DNA of 15,786 nt from Bacteroidales bacterium UBA714 (GTDB lineage Bacteria; Bacteroidota; Bacteroidia; Bacteroidales; UBA932): the NCBI GenBank assembly GCA_002298075.1, contig DBLW01000021.1:1-15786 (forward strand), given 5' to 3'. The notes below the pieces were generated by a model that was given only the letters and a program-made list of their open reading frames with translations, had not been told where the DNA came from and did no database searches. Each line of letters starts with the position of its first letter. The stretch's first letter is position 1. This document shows positions 8,176 to 13,180 of this stretch, one piece after another. The position numbers and the translations under genes are program-made.

Positions 8176-8430
8176 ATGGCAAACCACGCTTCAGCAGACA
8201 AGCGCTATCGCCAGAGCGAGAGGCGCAGATTGCATAATAAGTATTATGCAAAGACGACAAGGAACGCAATCCGTGCGTTGAGAAATACAACCGACAAGGC
8301 AGCGGCAGAGGCAAACGCCCCTAAGGTTTACGCAATGATCGACAAGCTCGCCAAGATCGGTGTCATCCACAAGAACAAAGCTGCTAACCTTAAGAGCGGT
8401 ATTGCAGTTTACATCAATAAACTTTCATAA
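8176..8430 (+). CDS. rpsT: 30S ribosomal protein S20
   Basis: 84 residues, normal for bS20. It is a small, very basic, all-helical protein that binds 16S rRNA in the small subunit. Family hallmarks are the N-terminal MANHASADKRYRQSERRR (normally NhkSAkKRirqserrr), the central KTTRNAIRAL, and the C-terminal IHKNKAANLKSGIAVYINKL (the usual IHKNkAaRkKSrL region). It appears to be co-transcribed with tRNA-Glu from the promoter at 8020-8050 and ends at the terminator at 8466-8502. Confidence 0.96.
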   Translation: MANHASADKRYRQSERRRLHNKYYAKTTRNAIRALRNTTDKAAAEANAPKVYAMIDKLAKIGVIHKNKAANLKSGIAVYINKLS

Positions 8431-8465
8431 AGAAAGCTGACCTTTAGAGGTTTTCTTATAGCTGG

Positions 8466-8502
8466 AAGGAAGCAGTCCAACAATGACTGCTTCTTTTTCT
8501 TT
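8466..8502 (+). terminator. Intrinsic terminator after rpsT
   Basis: GAAGCAGT (8469-8476) pairs perfectly with ACTGCTTC (8486-8493) around a nine-base loop, and is followed at once by TTTTTCTTT. The stem can be lengthened slightly by G-T and A-T pairs into the T run. Confidence 0.9.
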
Positions 8503-8593
8503 CCCAAAAAATCGTCACAAGGGAGTTACCTCACGGTAATGACCGACGAAAGGTGATGGCTGACACAGCATTCACCGGAAAGAATCAAGAAAT
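8503..8593 (+). other. Short spacer with small hairpins before tRNA-Pro
   Basis: No gene and no TAnnTTTG box is visible here, so the promoter of tRNA-Pro is unidentified. Two mutually exclusive small stems can form, GTTACC with GGTAAT, or CGGT with ACCG. A separate 25-base hairpin, GGTGA...TCACC with inner GCTG/CAGC, lies just downstream. Their role is unknown. Confidence 0.3.
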
Positions 8594-8669
8594 CGAGATG
8601 TAGCGCAGTTGGTAGCGCACTACGTTCGGGACGTAGGGGTCGCGTGTTCGAGTCACGTCATCTCGACCA
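8594..8669 (+). tRNA. tRNA-Pro (anticodon CGG)
   Basis: The acceptor stem CGAGATG (8594-8600) pairs with CATCTCG (8659-8665). The anticodon stem CTACG/CGTAG encloses the loop TTCGGGA, giving anticodon CGG. The D arm contains AGTTGGTAGC and the T loop is TTCGAGT. The discriminator is A8666 and the CCA end is encoded (8667-8669), unlike the tRNA-Glu gene 440 bases upstream. The 5' C is usual for tRNA-Pro. The AT-rich accessory region begins just after its terminator. Confidence 0.96.
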
Positions 8670-8696
8670 TACATTCCTAAAACATTATATATTGCA

Positions 8697-8729
8697 GACT
8701 GGTCACATAACGTGCCGGTCTTTTTCTTT
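8697..8729 (+). terminator. Intrinsic terminator after tRNA-Pro
   Basis: GACTGG (8697-8702) pairs with CCGGTC (8715-8720), one G-T pair. After a bulged T, CAC pairs with GTG around a five-base loop. TTTTTCTTT follows directly. Confidence 0.85.
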
Positions 8730-8733
8730 AATG

Positions 8734-8790
8734 GCGCAAAATGGAAGTAAATGCATAATCAACTATTGGTAAGTACTTTACATTTTGCGC
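8734..8790. repeat. Inverted repeat with ten-base perfect arms
   Basis: GCGCAAAATG (8734-8743) is the exact reverse complement of CATTTTGCGC (8781-8790). After a small internal loop, AAGTA (8745-8749) pairs with TACTT (8774-8778). The loop is 24 bases. There is no T run on either side, so it does not look like a terminator. It overlaps the end of the remnant-like frame on the minus strand. Confidence 0.7.
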
Positions 8791-8924
8791 AAATGCCTCA
8801 ACACCGGAATACTGAAAAATCGCCTCCCAAAAATGTCTTGTCTACTTCTCGCAAAAGTTGTGATGCAGAACTTCCCAATCAGCTTTTTCTCATTAACTTT
8901 CTGCGTTGCCCGATAGAGTTTTGA
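8778..8924 (-). pseudogene. Possible remnant of a protein-coding gene
   Basis: Between two stops the minus strand is open for 48 codons and reads plausibly as protein: it includes YRATQKVNEKKLIGKFC and, near the end, RRFFSIPVLRHLRKM. No ATG or clear alternative start is present and the upstream codons are closed, so this would be only the C-terminal end of something. I do not recognise the family. It could be a leftover of a mobile element near the tRNA gene, or chance. Confidence 0.2.
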
Positions 8925-8992
8925 TTACATAAAAGATTACGATTTATGGTAAACTTTTTTCAGGACGGGCCATATTTTACAAAGTATATTTC

Positions 8993-9022
8993 TTGATTAT
9001 TGAGCATATTTACTTACTTTTG
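8993..9022 (+). promoter_or_regulatory. Promoter upstream of the structured RNA and HTH gene
   Basis: TTG at 8993-8995, 19 bases, then TACTTTTG at 9015-9022. The expected start is near 9026, about 240 bases before the helix-turn-helix ATG. That leaves an unusually long, highly structured leader or a separate small RNA. Confidence 0.75.
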
Positions 9023-9025
9023 CAC

Positions 9026-9230
9026 TGCCGTCAGCTAAATTGGCGGTAACATATTTAATGTAGAAGTGTTATTACTTCGTCCCTTTTCTGAAATCTGGAA
9101 AATTTCTATTGCATGGGGATGTAATATGCGCTGCTACACCTGATTGCTTATGTATCACTGTGATATATACAATCTGGTGTGGATGTATTGTATATTCATG
9201 CAAGGGTTTTCCAGAGCCTCAGAAAGGATA
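9026..9230 (+). ncRNA. Candidate structured RNA (6S-like rod or regulatory leader)
   Basis: The main body is one continuous rod. 9083-9091 pairs with 9219-9227 (nine pairs, one G-U). 9094-9102 pairs with 9207-9215 (nine pairs). 9109-9115 TTGCATG pairs with 9197-9203 CATGCAA. 9134-9146 pairs with 9170-9182 (thirteen positions, one mismatch). 9149-9157 pairs with 9161-9169 around a three-base loop. A loose central bubble lies at 9116-9133 and 9183-9196. Two small hairpins precede it (9028-9046 and 9063-9078). A long rod with a central bubble is the 6S RNA plan, and 6S-type RNAs are known in Bacteroidota, but I recognised no conserved primary sequence. It may equally be the leader of the gene at 9266. 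The 3' end is uncertain; a T-rich stretch at 9248-9255 is the only hint. Confidence 0.45.
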
Positions 9231-9265
9231 TATAAATACAGCCACACTTTTTATTTCACGGAAAA

Positions 9266-9481
9266 ATGCATATAGGTCAGCGCATTAAAGAAGTGCTAAA
9301 AGAAAAAGAATGTTCCGTATCATGGCTTTCAAAAAAGCTTTGCTGCAGCAGAACAAATATTTATAAAGTATTTGACAAAAGCACTATAGACACAGGCATG
9401 CTTTCAAGATTAAGTAAAATCCTTGAGCATGACTTCTTCAGTGACTTGAGTGATGACTTTTTTACAGATGTCCCCAAATAG
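9266..9481 (+). CDS. Small Cro/CI-type (XRE) helix-turn-helix protein
   Basis: 71 residues, essentially a single DNA-binding domain. The start IGQRIKEVLKEKECSVSWLS, then KKLCCSRTNIYKVFDK and MLSRLSKIL, follow the five-helix XRE plan with the recognition helix around SRTNIYKVF. The acidic, Phe-rich tail (HDFFSDLSDDFF) is a form I associate with small Bacteroidales regulators. There is no sensor or dimerisation domain of any size. It lies downstream of the structured RNA and promoter at 8993-9022, and its stop codon sits inside a 15-base perfect inverted repeat (9469-9506). It could regulate itself or the exported small proteins that follow; this is inferred from position alone. The base composition is AT-rich compared with the flanking housekeeping genes. 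Confidence 0.85.
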   Translation: MHIGQRIKEVLKEKECSVSWLSKKLCCSRTNIYKVFDKSTIDTGMLSRLSKILEHDFFSDLSDDFFTDVPK

Positions 9482-9506
9482 TTTACATGTCAACTATTTG
9501 GGGACA
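9469..9506. repeat. Perfect 15-base inverted repeat over the HTH stop codon
   Basis: TGTCCCCAAATAGTT (9469-9483) and AACTATTTGGGGACA (9492-9506) are exact reverse complements around an eight-base spacer that contains ACATGT. The left arm encodes the last residues and the TAG stop of the helix-turn-helix gene. There is no T run after it, so a classical terminator is unlikely. It could be an mRNA 3'-end hairpin or an operator in front of the next gene. Confidence 0.85.
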
Positions 9507-9537
9507 CACTTATTATATTCAGATATGCATGTCATTA

Positions 9538-9545
9538 TATCTTTG
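9538..9545 (+). promoter_or_regulatory. -7 box for the exported 112-residue protein
   Basis: TATCTTTG matches TAnnTTTG. The -33 side is weak, with no TTG at the right distance. A start near 9549 would give a leader of about 22 bases to the ATG at 9571, which supports that start over the in-frame ATG at 9487. Confidence 0.45.
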
Positions 9546-9570
9546 CAGAAAATCTAAAAAAATCAAGTTT

Positions 9571-9909
9571 ATGAAAAAGGTATTAATTATTGCACTTGGA
9601 CTCATTATGATTGCTCCTTTTATTTACGAGACATCCGTGTCTGCTGAACAGGTTCTAAGCAACTCAACTGCAAATAAACCACACTACTGGCAAGGATGGG
9701 TAAATAACAGTGGTATAGCGCTATATATAACAGTTTATCAAGACAATAACCAATGCTATAGTTACTATGCCATAGCTACAAAACAAAAACGACCATCAAT
9801 TGGCACTATTGACATATCACCAACCGAGTTAATAGTAAAACAAACGAATAGTAATTATAAAAGGTATTATGTAACATACGACGGCATGAATTATTATTTC
9901 AATATGTAA
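9571..9909 (+). CDS. Exported small protein of unknown function
   Basis: 112 residues from the ATG at 9571. An in-frame ATG at 9487 would add 28 residues with no signal-peptide character and would start inside the inverted repeat, so it is rejected. Residues 1-25 form a clear signal peptide (MKKVLIIALGLIMIAPFIYE, cleavage likely after SVSA). The mature part of about 87 residues is rich in Tyr, Asn and Thr and alternates in a beta-strand-like way (IALYITVYQDNN, YYVTYDGMNYYF). It has one Cys, so no internal disulfide. I recognise no family. Hand counts of three 60-base blocks gave 42, 30 and 27% G+C, well below the neighbouring housekeeping genes. It lies between the HTH gene and a tiny lipoprotein gene. 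Confidence 0.75.
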   Translation: MKKVLIIALGLIMIAPFIYETSVSAEQVLSNSTANKPHYWQGWVNNSGIALYITVYQDNNQCYSYYAIATKQKRPSIGTIDISPTELIVKQTNSNYKRYYVTYDGMNYYFNM

Positions 9910-9995
9910 ATTAATTCAGTGAAATATTTTATAGCAAACAAAATAAGCATTAATAATCAGTGCATTAAAAAACAGAAGTTGTAAATTAACACATA

Positions 9996-10142
9996 ATGAA
10001 AAAACAAATCAAAATACTTATTTTAAGCATTACAGTATTTCTGTATACTTCGTGCGGTACATTTGCAAATATGTCTTATGATGATGCGTACGACATAGGG
10101 TATGGGATAGGCACAGCAGCAAGGTATCTGATAGACAACTGA
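9996..10142 (+). CDS. Tiny lipoprotein, 48 residues
   Basis: The frame ATG(9996)-TGA(10142) encodes 48 residues. It begins with a basic-hydrophobic signal (MKKQIKILILSITVFLYTSC) with a lipobox-like YTSC, so Cys20 should be lipidated. The mature peptide is only 29 residues, GTFANMSYDDAYDIGYGIGT then AARYLIDN, with a short Gly/Tyr/Asp-rich repeat-like part (YDDAYDIGYGIG). I do not know a family. A correctly placed lipobox in an otherwise random-sized frame is the main support. The frame follows 86 bases after the exported protein and is 80 bases before the SUMF1-type gene. No promoter box of its own was seen. AT-rich like its neighbours. Confidence 0.65.
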   Translation: MKKQIKILILSITVFLYTSCGTFANMSYDDAYDIGYGIGTAARYLIDN

Positions 10143-10179
10143 TTCACAGAATCAGAATTTCATAAAATTACAACAGGCA

Positions 10180-10209
10180 AGGGTTGTCCATTATTCAAAG
10201 GGCAGCCCT
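10180..10209 (+). promoter_or_regulatory. Hairpin just upstream of the SUMF1-type gene
   Basis: AGGGTTGTCC (10180-10189) pairs with GGGCAGCCCT (10200-10209) over ten pairs, two of them G-U, around a ten-base loop. It ends 13 bases before the ATG at 10223 and has no T run. It may limit ribosome access or mark the 3' end of the small lipoprotein message. Confidence 0.45.
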
Positions 10210-10222
10210 AAATTCACTAAAT

Positions 10223-10954
10223 ATGCAACAAGCAATACACTTTATAAGCATCATCCTGCTATTGTTTCTGACAGGATGTACAAATCTGACTGACGAGATA
10301 GAATTAGTCTATATTGATGGAGGCAACTTCATTATGGGAAGTGACAGCGATTATGCAGAAGCCGATGAAATGCCTGCGCATACAAAACAGGTACAATCAT
10401 TTTATTTGGGAAAATATGAAGTTTCGCAAAAAATATGGACAAAAGTAATGAAACTGAATCCGTCGTACTTCCAAGACGATGATAACCCGGTAGAAAGCGT
10501 ATCTCATAATGACATTCAAATCTTTCTGGAACGCCTCAATGCGCGAACAGGGAAAAAATATCGGCTGCCGACAGAAGCAGAATGGGAATATGCAGCCAAA
10601 GGAGGACGCTTCCAAGACATTGTGCAAGACAATAACTTGACAAATCTAAATCAAATAAGCTGGCAACGCGAAAATTCAGAAGAGAAATCGCATAAAATAG
10701 GGACAAAAGTTCCCAATATATTGGGCTTATATGACATGATCGGCAATGTACATGAATGGTGCGATGATATATACTCAGGAACTAATTATCAAGGTGATAC
10801 AGTAAAGCTAACGGATAATGGCATCAACTTCGTTTTTAGAGGCGGATGCTTCATCAGTGATAAAGCACATTGCCGAATCACAAACAGAAATTACGCATCT
10901 TACACCACTAGAAATTTCAGCCTCGGTTTCCGTCTGGCACATGATGCAGAATAA
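10223..10954 (+). CDS. SUMF1/formylglycine-generating-enzyme-like lipoprotein
   Basis: 243 residues from the ATG at 10223. A TTG in the same frame at 10184 would add 13 residues ahead of the signal peptide and falls in the hairpin, so it is not preferred. A type II signal peptide ends in LTGC (Cys19). The rest is one SUMF1 domain: IDGGNFIMGS, YEVSQKIW, NPVESVSHNDI, YRLPTEAEWEYAA, GLYDMIGNVHEWCDD, RGGCFISDKAHCR and SLGFRLA. In true FGE two cysteines near the C-terminus do the chemistry. Here, by alignment with GGSYMC-x4-C, the second is kept (Cys217) but the first is Ser, and an extra Cys (209) replaces the usual Ser of RGGS. Many bacterial SUMF1 proteins of this type are structural or of unknown role, so sulfatase activation is not claimed. 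No sulfatase gene lies in the window. It ends at a two-way terminator facing groL. Confidence 0.88.
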   Translation: MQQAIHFISIILLLFLTGCTNLTDEIELVYIDGGNFIMGSDSDYAEADEMPAHTKQVQSFYLGKYEVSQKIWTKVMKLNPSYFQDDDNPVESVSHNDIQIFLERLNARTGKKYRLPTEAEWEYAAKGGRFQDIVQDNNLTNLNQISWQRENSEEKSHKIGTKVPNILGLYDMIGNVHEWCDDIYSGTNYQGDTVKLTDNGINFVFRGGCFISDKAHCRITNRNYASYTTRNFSLGFRLAHDAE

Positions 10955-10988
10955 AAATACCGGTGGCCATCCGACCGCCGGTATTTTT
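10953..10988. terminator. Two-way terminator between SUMF1-type gene and groL
   Basis: AAAAATACCGGTGG (10953-10966) pairs with CCGCCGGTATTTTT (10975-10988) over 14 pairs, one G-T, around an eight-base loop. With an A run on one side and a T run on the other it can stop transcription from both convergent genes. It starts inside the SUMF1-type stop codon. Confidence 0.92.
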
Positions 10989-11015
10989 GCTTATTGTTAT
11001 GCTGATGCGGCAAGA

Positions 11016-12644
11016 CTACATCATGCCGCCCATTCCACCGGCAGGCATTGCAGGGGCTGCTGCAGGCTCCGGAATCTCGGCGATGGCGCACTCGGTCGTG
11101 AGGAACATGCCGGCAACAGAAGCGGCATTCTCAAGAGCCACGCGTGATACTTTGGTCGGGTCGATTACACCGGCCTCAAACATGTTCACATACTCGTCTG
11201 TGCGGGCATTGTAACCGAAATCACCTTTGTTCTCACGGATTTTATTGATGATTACACTGCCCTCAAGGCCTGCATTGGCTGCAATCTGGCGCAGAGGCTC
11301 CTCGATGGCACGTGCCACGATATGTATACCGGTAGTCTCATCCTCGTTGTCTCCCTTGAGGTTCTTTATGGCCTCAGCAGCACGTATATATGCGACTCCG
11401 CCTCCAGGGACGATTCCTTCCTCCACTGCTGCACGAGTTGCGCTGAGGGCATCCTCCACACGGTCCTTCTTCTCTTTCATCTCTACCTCTGTGGCAGCTC
11501 CCACATAAAGGACAGCCACACCGCCCGCAAGCTTTCCGAGACGCTCCTGAAGCTTCTCACGGTCATAGTCTGAAGTCGTGGTCTCAATCTGTTTCCTTAT
11601 CAGGTCAGCCCTCTCACGGATTGCCTGTGCATCTCCTGCACCGTTTACAATAGTAGTGTTGTCCTTGGTAACGACAACCTTCTCAGCCTTGCCGAGCATG
11701 TCAGGTGTAGTGTTCTCGAGAGTGAATCCCCTTTCCTCAGACACTACAACGGCACCTGTAAGGGTAGCTATGTCCTGAAGCATCTCCTTGCGGCGGTCAC
11801 CGAAACCCGGAGCCTTCACTGCGGCGATTTTGAGAGTTCCGCGGAGCTTGTTGACCACAAGAGTAGTGAGAGCCTCGCCGTCAACATCCTCAGCGATGAT
11901 AAGAAGAGACTTGCCCTCGCGTGCTATAGGCTCGAGGATAGGAAGCAAATCCTTCATAGTTGAAATCTTCCTGTCAGTCACAAGGATGTAAGGCGTGTCA
12001 AGCACAGCCTCCATCTTGTCGCCGTTCGTCATGAAATAAGGAGATATGTATCCCCTGTCAAACTGCATTCCCTCAACGACTTTCACCTCAGTCTCGGTGC
12101 CCTTGGCCTCCTCCACAGTGATGACGCCGTCTTTCTTCACCTTTGACATGGCGTCAGCGATGAGCTTTCCGATATATCCGTCATTGTTGGCTGAAATGGT
12201 GCCGACCTGCTCAATCTTGGCGTAGTCCTCACCAACTTCCTGGCTCTGTTCACGCAGATTCTCAACTACAGCGGAAACTGCCTTGTCGATGCCCCTCTTC
12301 AGGTCCATCGGGTTTGCTCCTGCAGTCACGTTCTTCAAGCCCACATTAATGATTGCCTGTGCAAGGACTGTCGCAGTGGTAGTACCATCACCGGCCTGCT
12401 CGTTTGTCTTGGCAGCAACTTCCTTTACCATCTGTGCACCCATATTGGCGAACTTGTCCTCAAGCTCAATCTCTTTTGCGACAGTAACACCATCCTTCGT
12501 TACCTGAGGCGCACCGAATTTCTTATCAATCACCACATTGCGTCCCTTTGGACCAAGTGTAACCTTAACTGCATCAGCAAGTGCGTCAGCGCCTTCCTTC
12601 ATCTGGGCGCGCGCATCCATATTGAATTTTATTTCTTTTGCCAT
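11016..12644 (-). CDS. groL: Chaperonin GroEL (60 kDa)
   Basis: 542 residues, full length. It forms the double-ring chamber that folds cytoplasmic proteins with ATP and GroES. Visible hallmarks are VTLGPKGRNVVIDKKFGAP near residues 28-46, the nucleotide-binding AGDGTTTATVLA (D86 in DGTTT), the DRR-KEMLQDIATLTGA apical region, and EEGIVPGGGVAYIRA with the catalytic Asp upstream in DALSATRAAVEEG. The C-terminal tail ends GGMGGMM. It follows groS on the minus strand with a 90-base gap that holds a branched hairpin, so the two are most likely one transcript. It ends convergently against the accessory region at the shared terminator. Confidence 0.98.
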   Translation of the reverse strand: MAKEIKFNMDARAQMKEGADALADAVKVTLGPKGRNVVIDKKFGAPQVTKDGVTVAKEIELEDKFANMGAQMVKEVAAKTNEQAGDGTTTATVLAQAIINVGLKNVTAGANPMDLKRGIDKAVSAVVENLREQSQEVGEDYAKIEQVGTISANNDGYIGKLIADAMSKVKKDGVITVEEAKGTETEVKVVEGMQFDRGYISPYFMTNGDKMEAVLDTPYILVTDRKISTMKDLLPILEPIAREGKSLLIIAEDVDGEALTTLVVNKLRGTLKIAAVKAPGFGDRRKEMLQDIATLTGAVVVSEERGFTLENTTPDMLGKAEKVVVTKDNTTIVNGAGDAQAIRERADLIRKQIETTTSDYDREKLQERLGKLAGGVAVLYVGAATEVEMKEKKDRVEDALSATRAAVEEGIVPGGGVAYIRAAEAIKNLKGDNEDETTGIHIVARAIEEPLRQIAANAGLEGSVIINKIRENKGDFGYNARTDEYVNMFEAGVIDPTKVSRVALENAASVAGMFLTTECAIAEIPEPAAAPAMPAGGMGGMM

Positions 12645-12677
12645 AATAAATGTCTTTTAATATTTTCAAACAAACGG

Positions 12678-12723
12678 TGCCGGAGCGAAGGCTACCTTCA
12701 CATTCGTGGCATGCCCTCCGGCA
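12678..12723 (-). promoter_or_regulatory. Branched hairpin in the groS-groL spacer
   Basis: TGCCGGAG (12678-12685) is the reverse complement of CTCCGGCA (12716-12723). Inside, GAAGG/CCTTC (12687-12691 with 12695-12699) and the palindrome GGCATGCC (12708-12715) can form two further short arms. It sits 12 bases past the groS stop. There is no T run in the direction of transcription, so it more likely shapes mRNA processing or the groS:groL ratio than ends transcription. Confidence 0.5.
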
Positions 12724-12734
12724 AAAACCTGAAA

Positions 12735-13001
12735 TTAAAGTACAGCCAGGATATCAGACTGCTTCATTATGAGGTAGTCCTTTCCGTCAGCAGTCACTTC
12801 AGTACCTGCATATTTGCCATAAATTACCACATCACCTGTCTTTACCTCCATCGGCTCATCCTTTTTTCCAGGGCCGACAGCTACAACCGTGCCCTGCTGT
12901 GGTTTTTCCTTTGCTGTGTCAGGGATATAAAGTCCTGATGCCGTCTGTGTCTCAGCCGCCTTCGGCTCAACAACTACTCTGTCTGCTAATGGTCTGATCA
13001 T
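12735..13001 (-). CDS. groS: Co-chaperonin GroES (10 kDa)
   Basis: 88 residues, slightly shorter than the 94-97 of enterobacterial GroES but usual for Bacteroidota. It forms the seven-membered lid on GroEL. The start IRPLADRVVVEPKAAE, the mobile loop TQTASGLYIPDTAKEKPQQG with the GroEL-contact residues, the central VVAVGPGKK, and the end GKDYLIMKQSDILAVL are all typical. It is the first gene of the groSL operon. Its 5' region (13002-13180) carries repeats and a hairpin, but no canonical -7 box at good spacing was found. Confidence 0.97.
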   Translation of the reverse strand: MIRPLADRVVVEPKAAETQTASGLYIPDTAKEKPQQGTVVAVGPGKKDEPMEVKTGDVVIYGKYAGTEVTADGKDYLIMKQSDILAVL

Positions 13002-13037
13002 TGTCTGTTATTTTTATGTTTATATTTTCATTATTCC

Positions 13038-13066
13038 GTCCGCAGATGCATGACATTCGTGCGGAC
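13038..13066 (-). promoter_or_regulatory. Hairpin in the groS upstream region
   Basis: GTCCGCA (13038-13044) pairs with TGCGGAC (13060-13066) around a 15-base loop that contains the TGACATT word. It lies 37-65 bases before the groS ATG and would be in the 5' leader if transcription starts further upstream. A role in heat-shock control is only a suggestion; no CIRCE element (TTAGCACTC-N9-GAGTGCTAA) is present. Confidence 0.4.
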
Positions 13067-13180
13067 ATCCCCGGTCCGGACAAAAGAAATGCCATCAGCC
13101 GGCAAACTGACATTTTGTCACAACGCAGCCGGACAGGCACGCCATTACGCCGCAAGGGCATGACATTACGCCATGTCTGG

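Larger units (their letters stand above)
8670..9265. other. 596-base region without a confident protein gene
   Basis: In order this holds the tRNA-Pro terminator, an inverted repeat (8734-8790), a 48-codon minus-strand open frame without a start (8778-8924), a consensus promoter (8993-9022) and a long rod-shaped RNA fold (9083-9227). The rod ends 38 bases before the helix-turn-helix gene. No complete protein gene could be supported. Confidence 0.7.

Noticed and set aside
8464..8475. GGAAGGAAGCAG, resembling the apical motif of small SRP RNA
   Set aside because: The GAAGCAGT part pairs perfectly with ACTGCTTC and is followed by a T run, so it is the rpsT terminator. The required 5' partner strand of SRP RNA is missing.
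8730..9265. CRISPR array or tandem repeats
   Set aside because: No regularly spaced direct repeats were found; the structure seen is inverted repeats only.
9487..9570. Longer version of the exported protein starting at 9487
   Set aside because: The extra 28 residues start within the inverted repeat, lack signal-peptide character and would precede the -7 box at 9538-9545. The ATG at 9571 gives a normal signal peptide.
8650..10952. Search for a direct repeat of the tRNA-Pro 3' end as an integrase attachment site
   Set aside because: No second copy of the tRNA end was seen before groL, and there is no integrase gene in the window, so no att sites are annotated.
13002..13180. CIRCE/HrcA operator upstream of groS
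   Set aside because: No TTAGCACTC-N9-GAGTGCTAA or close variant is present.
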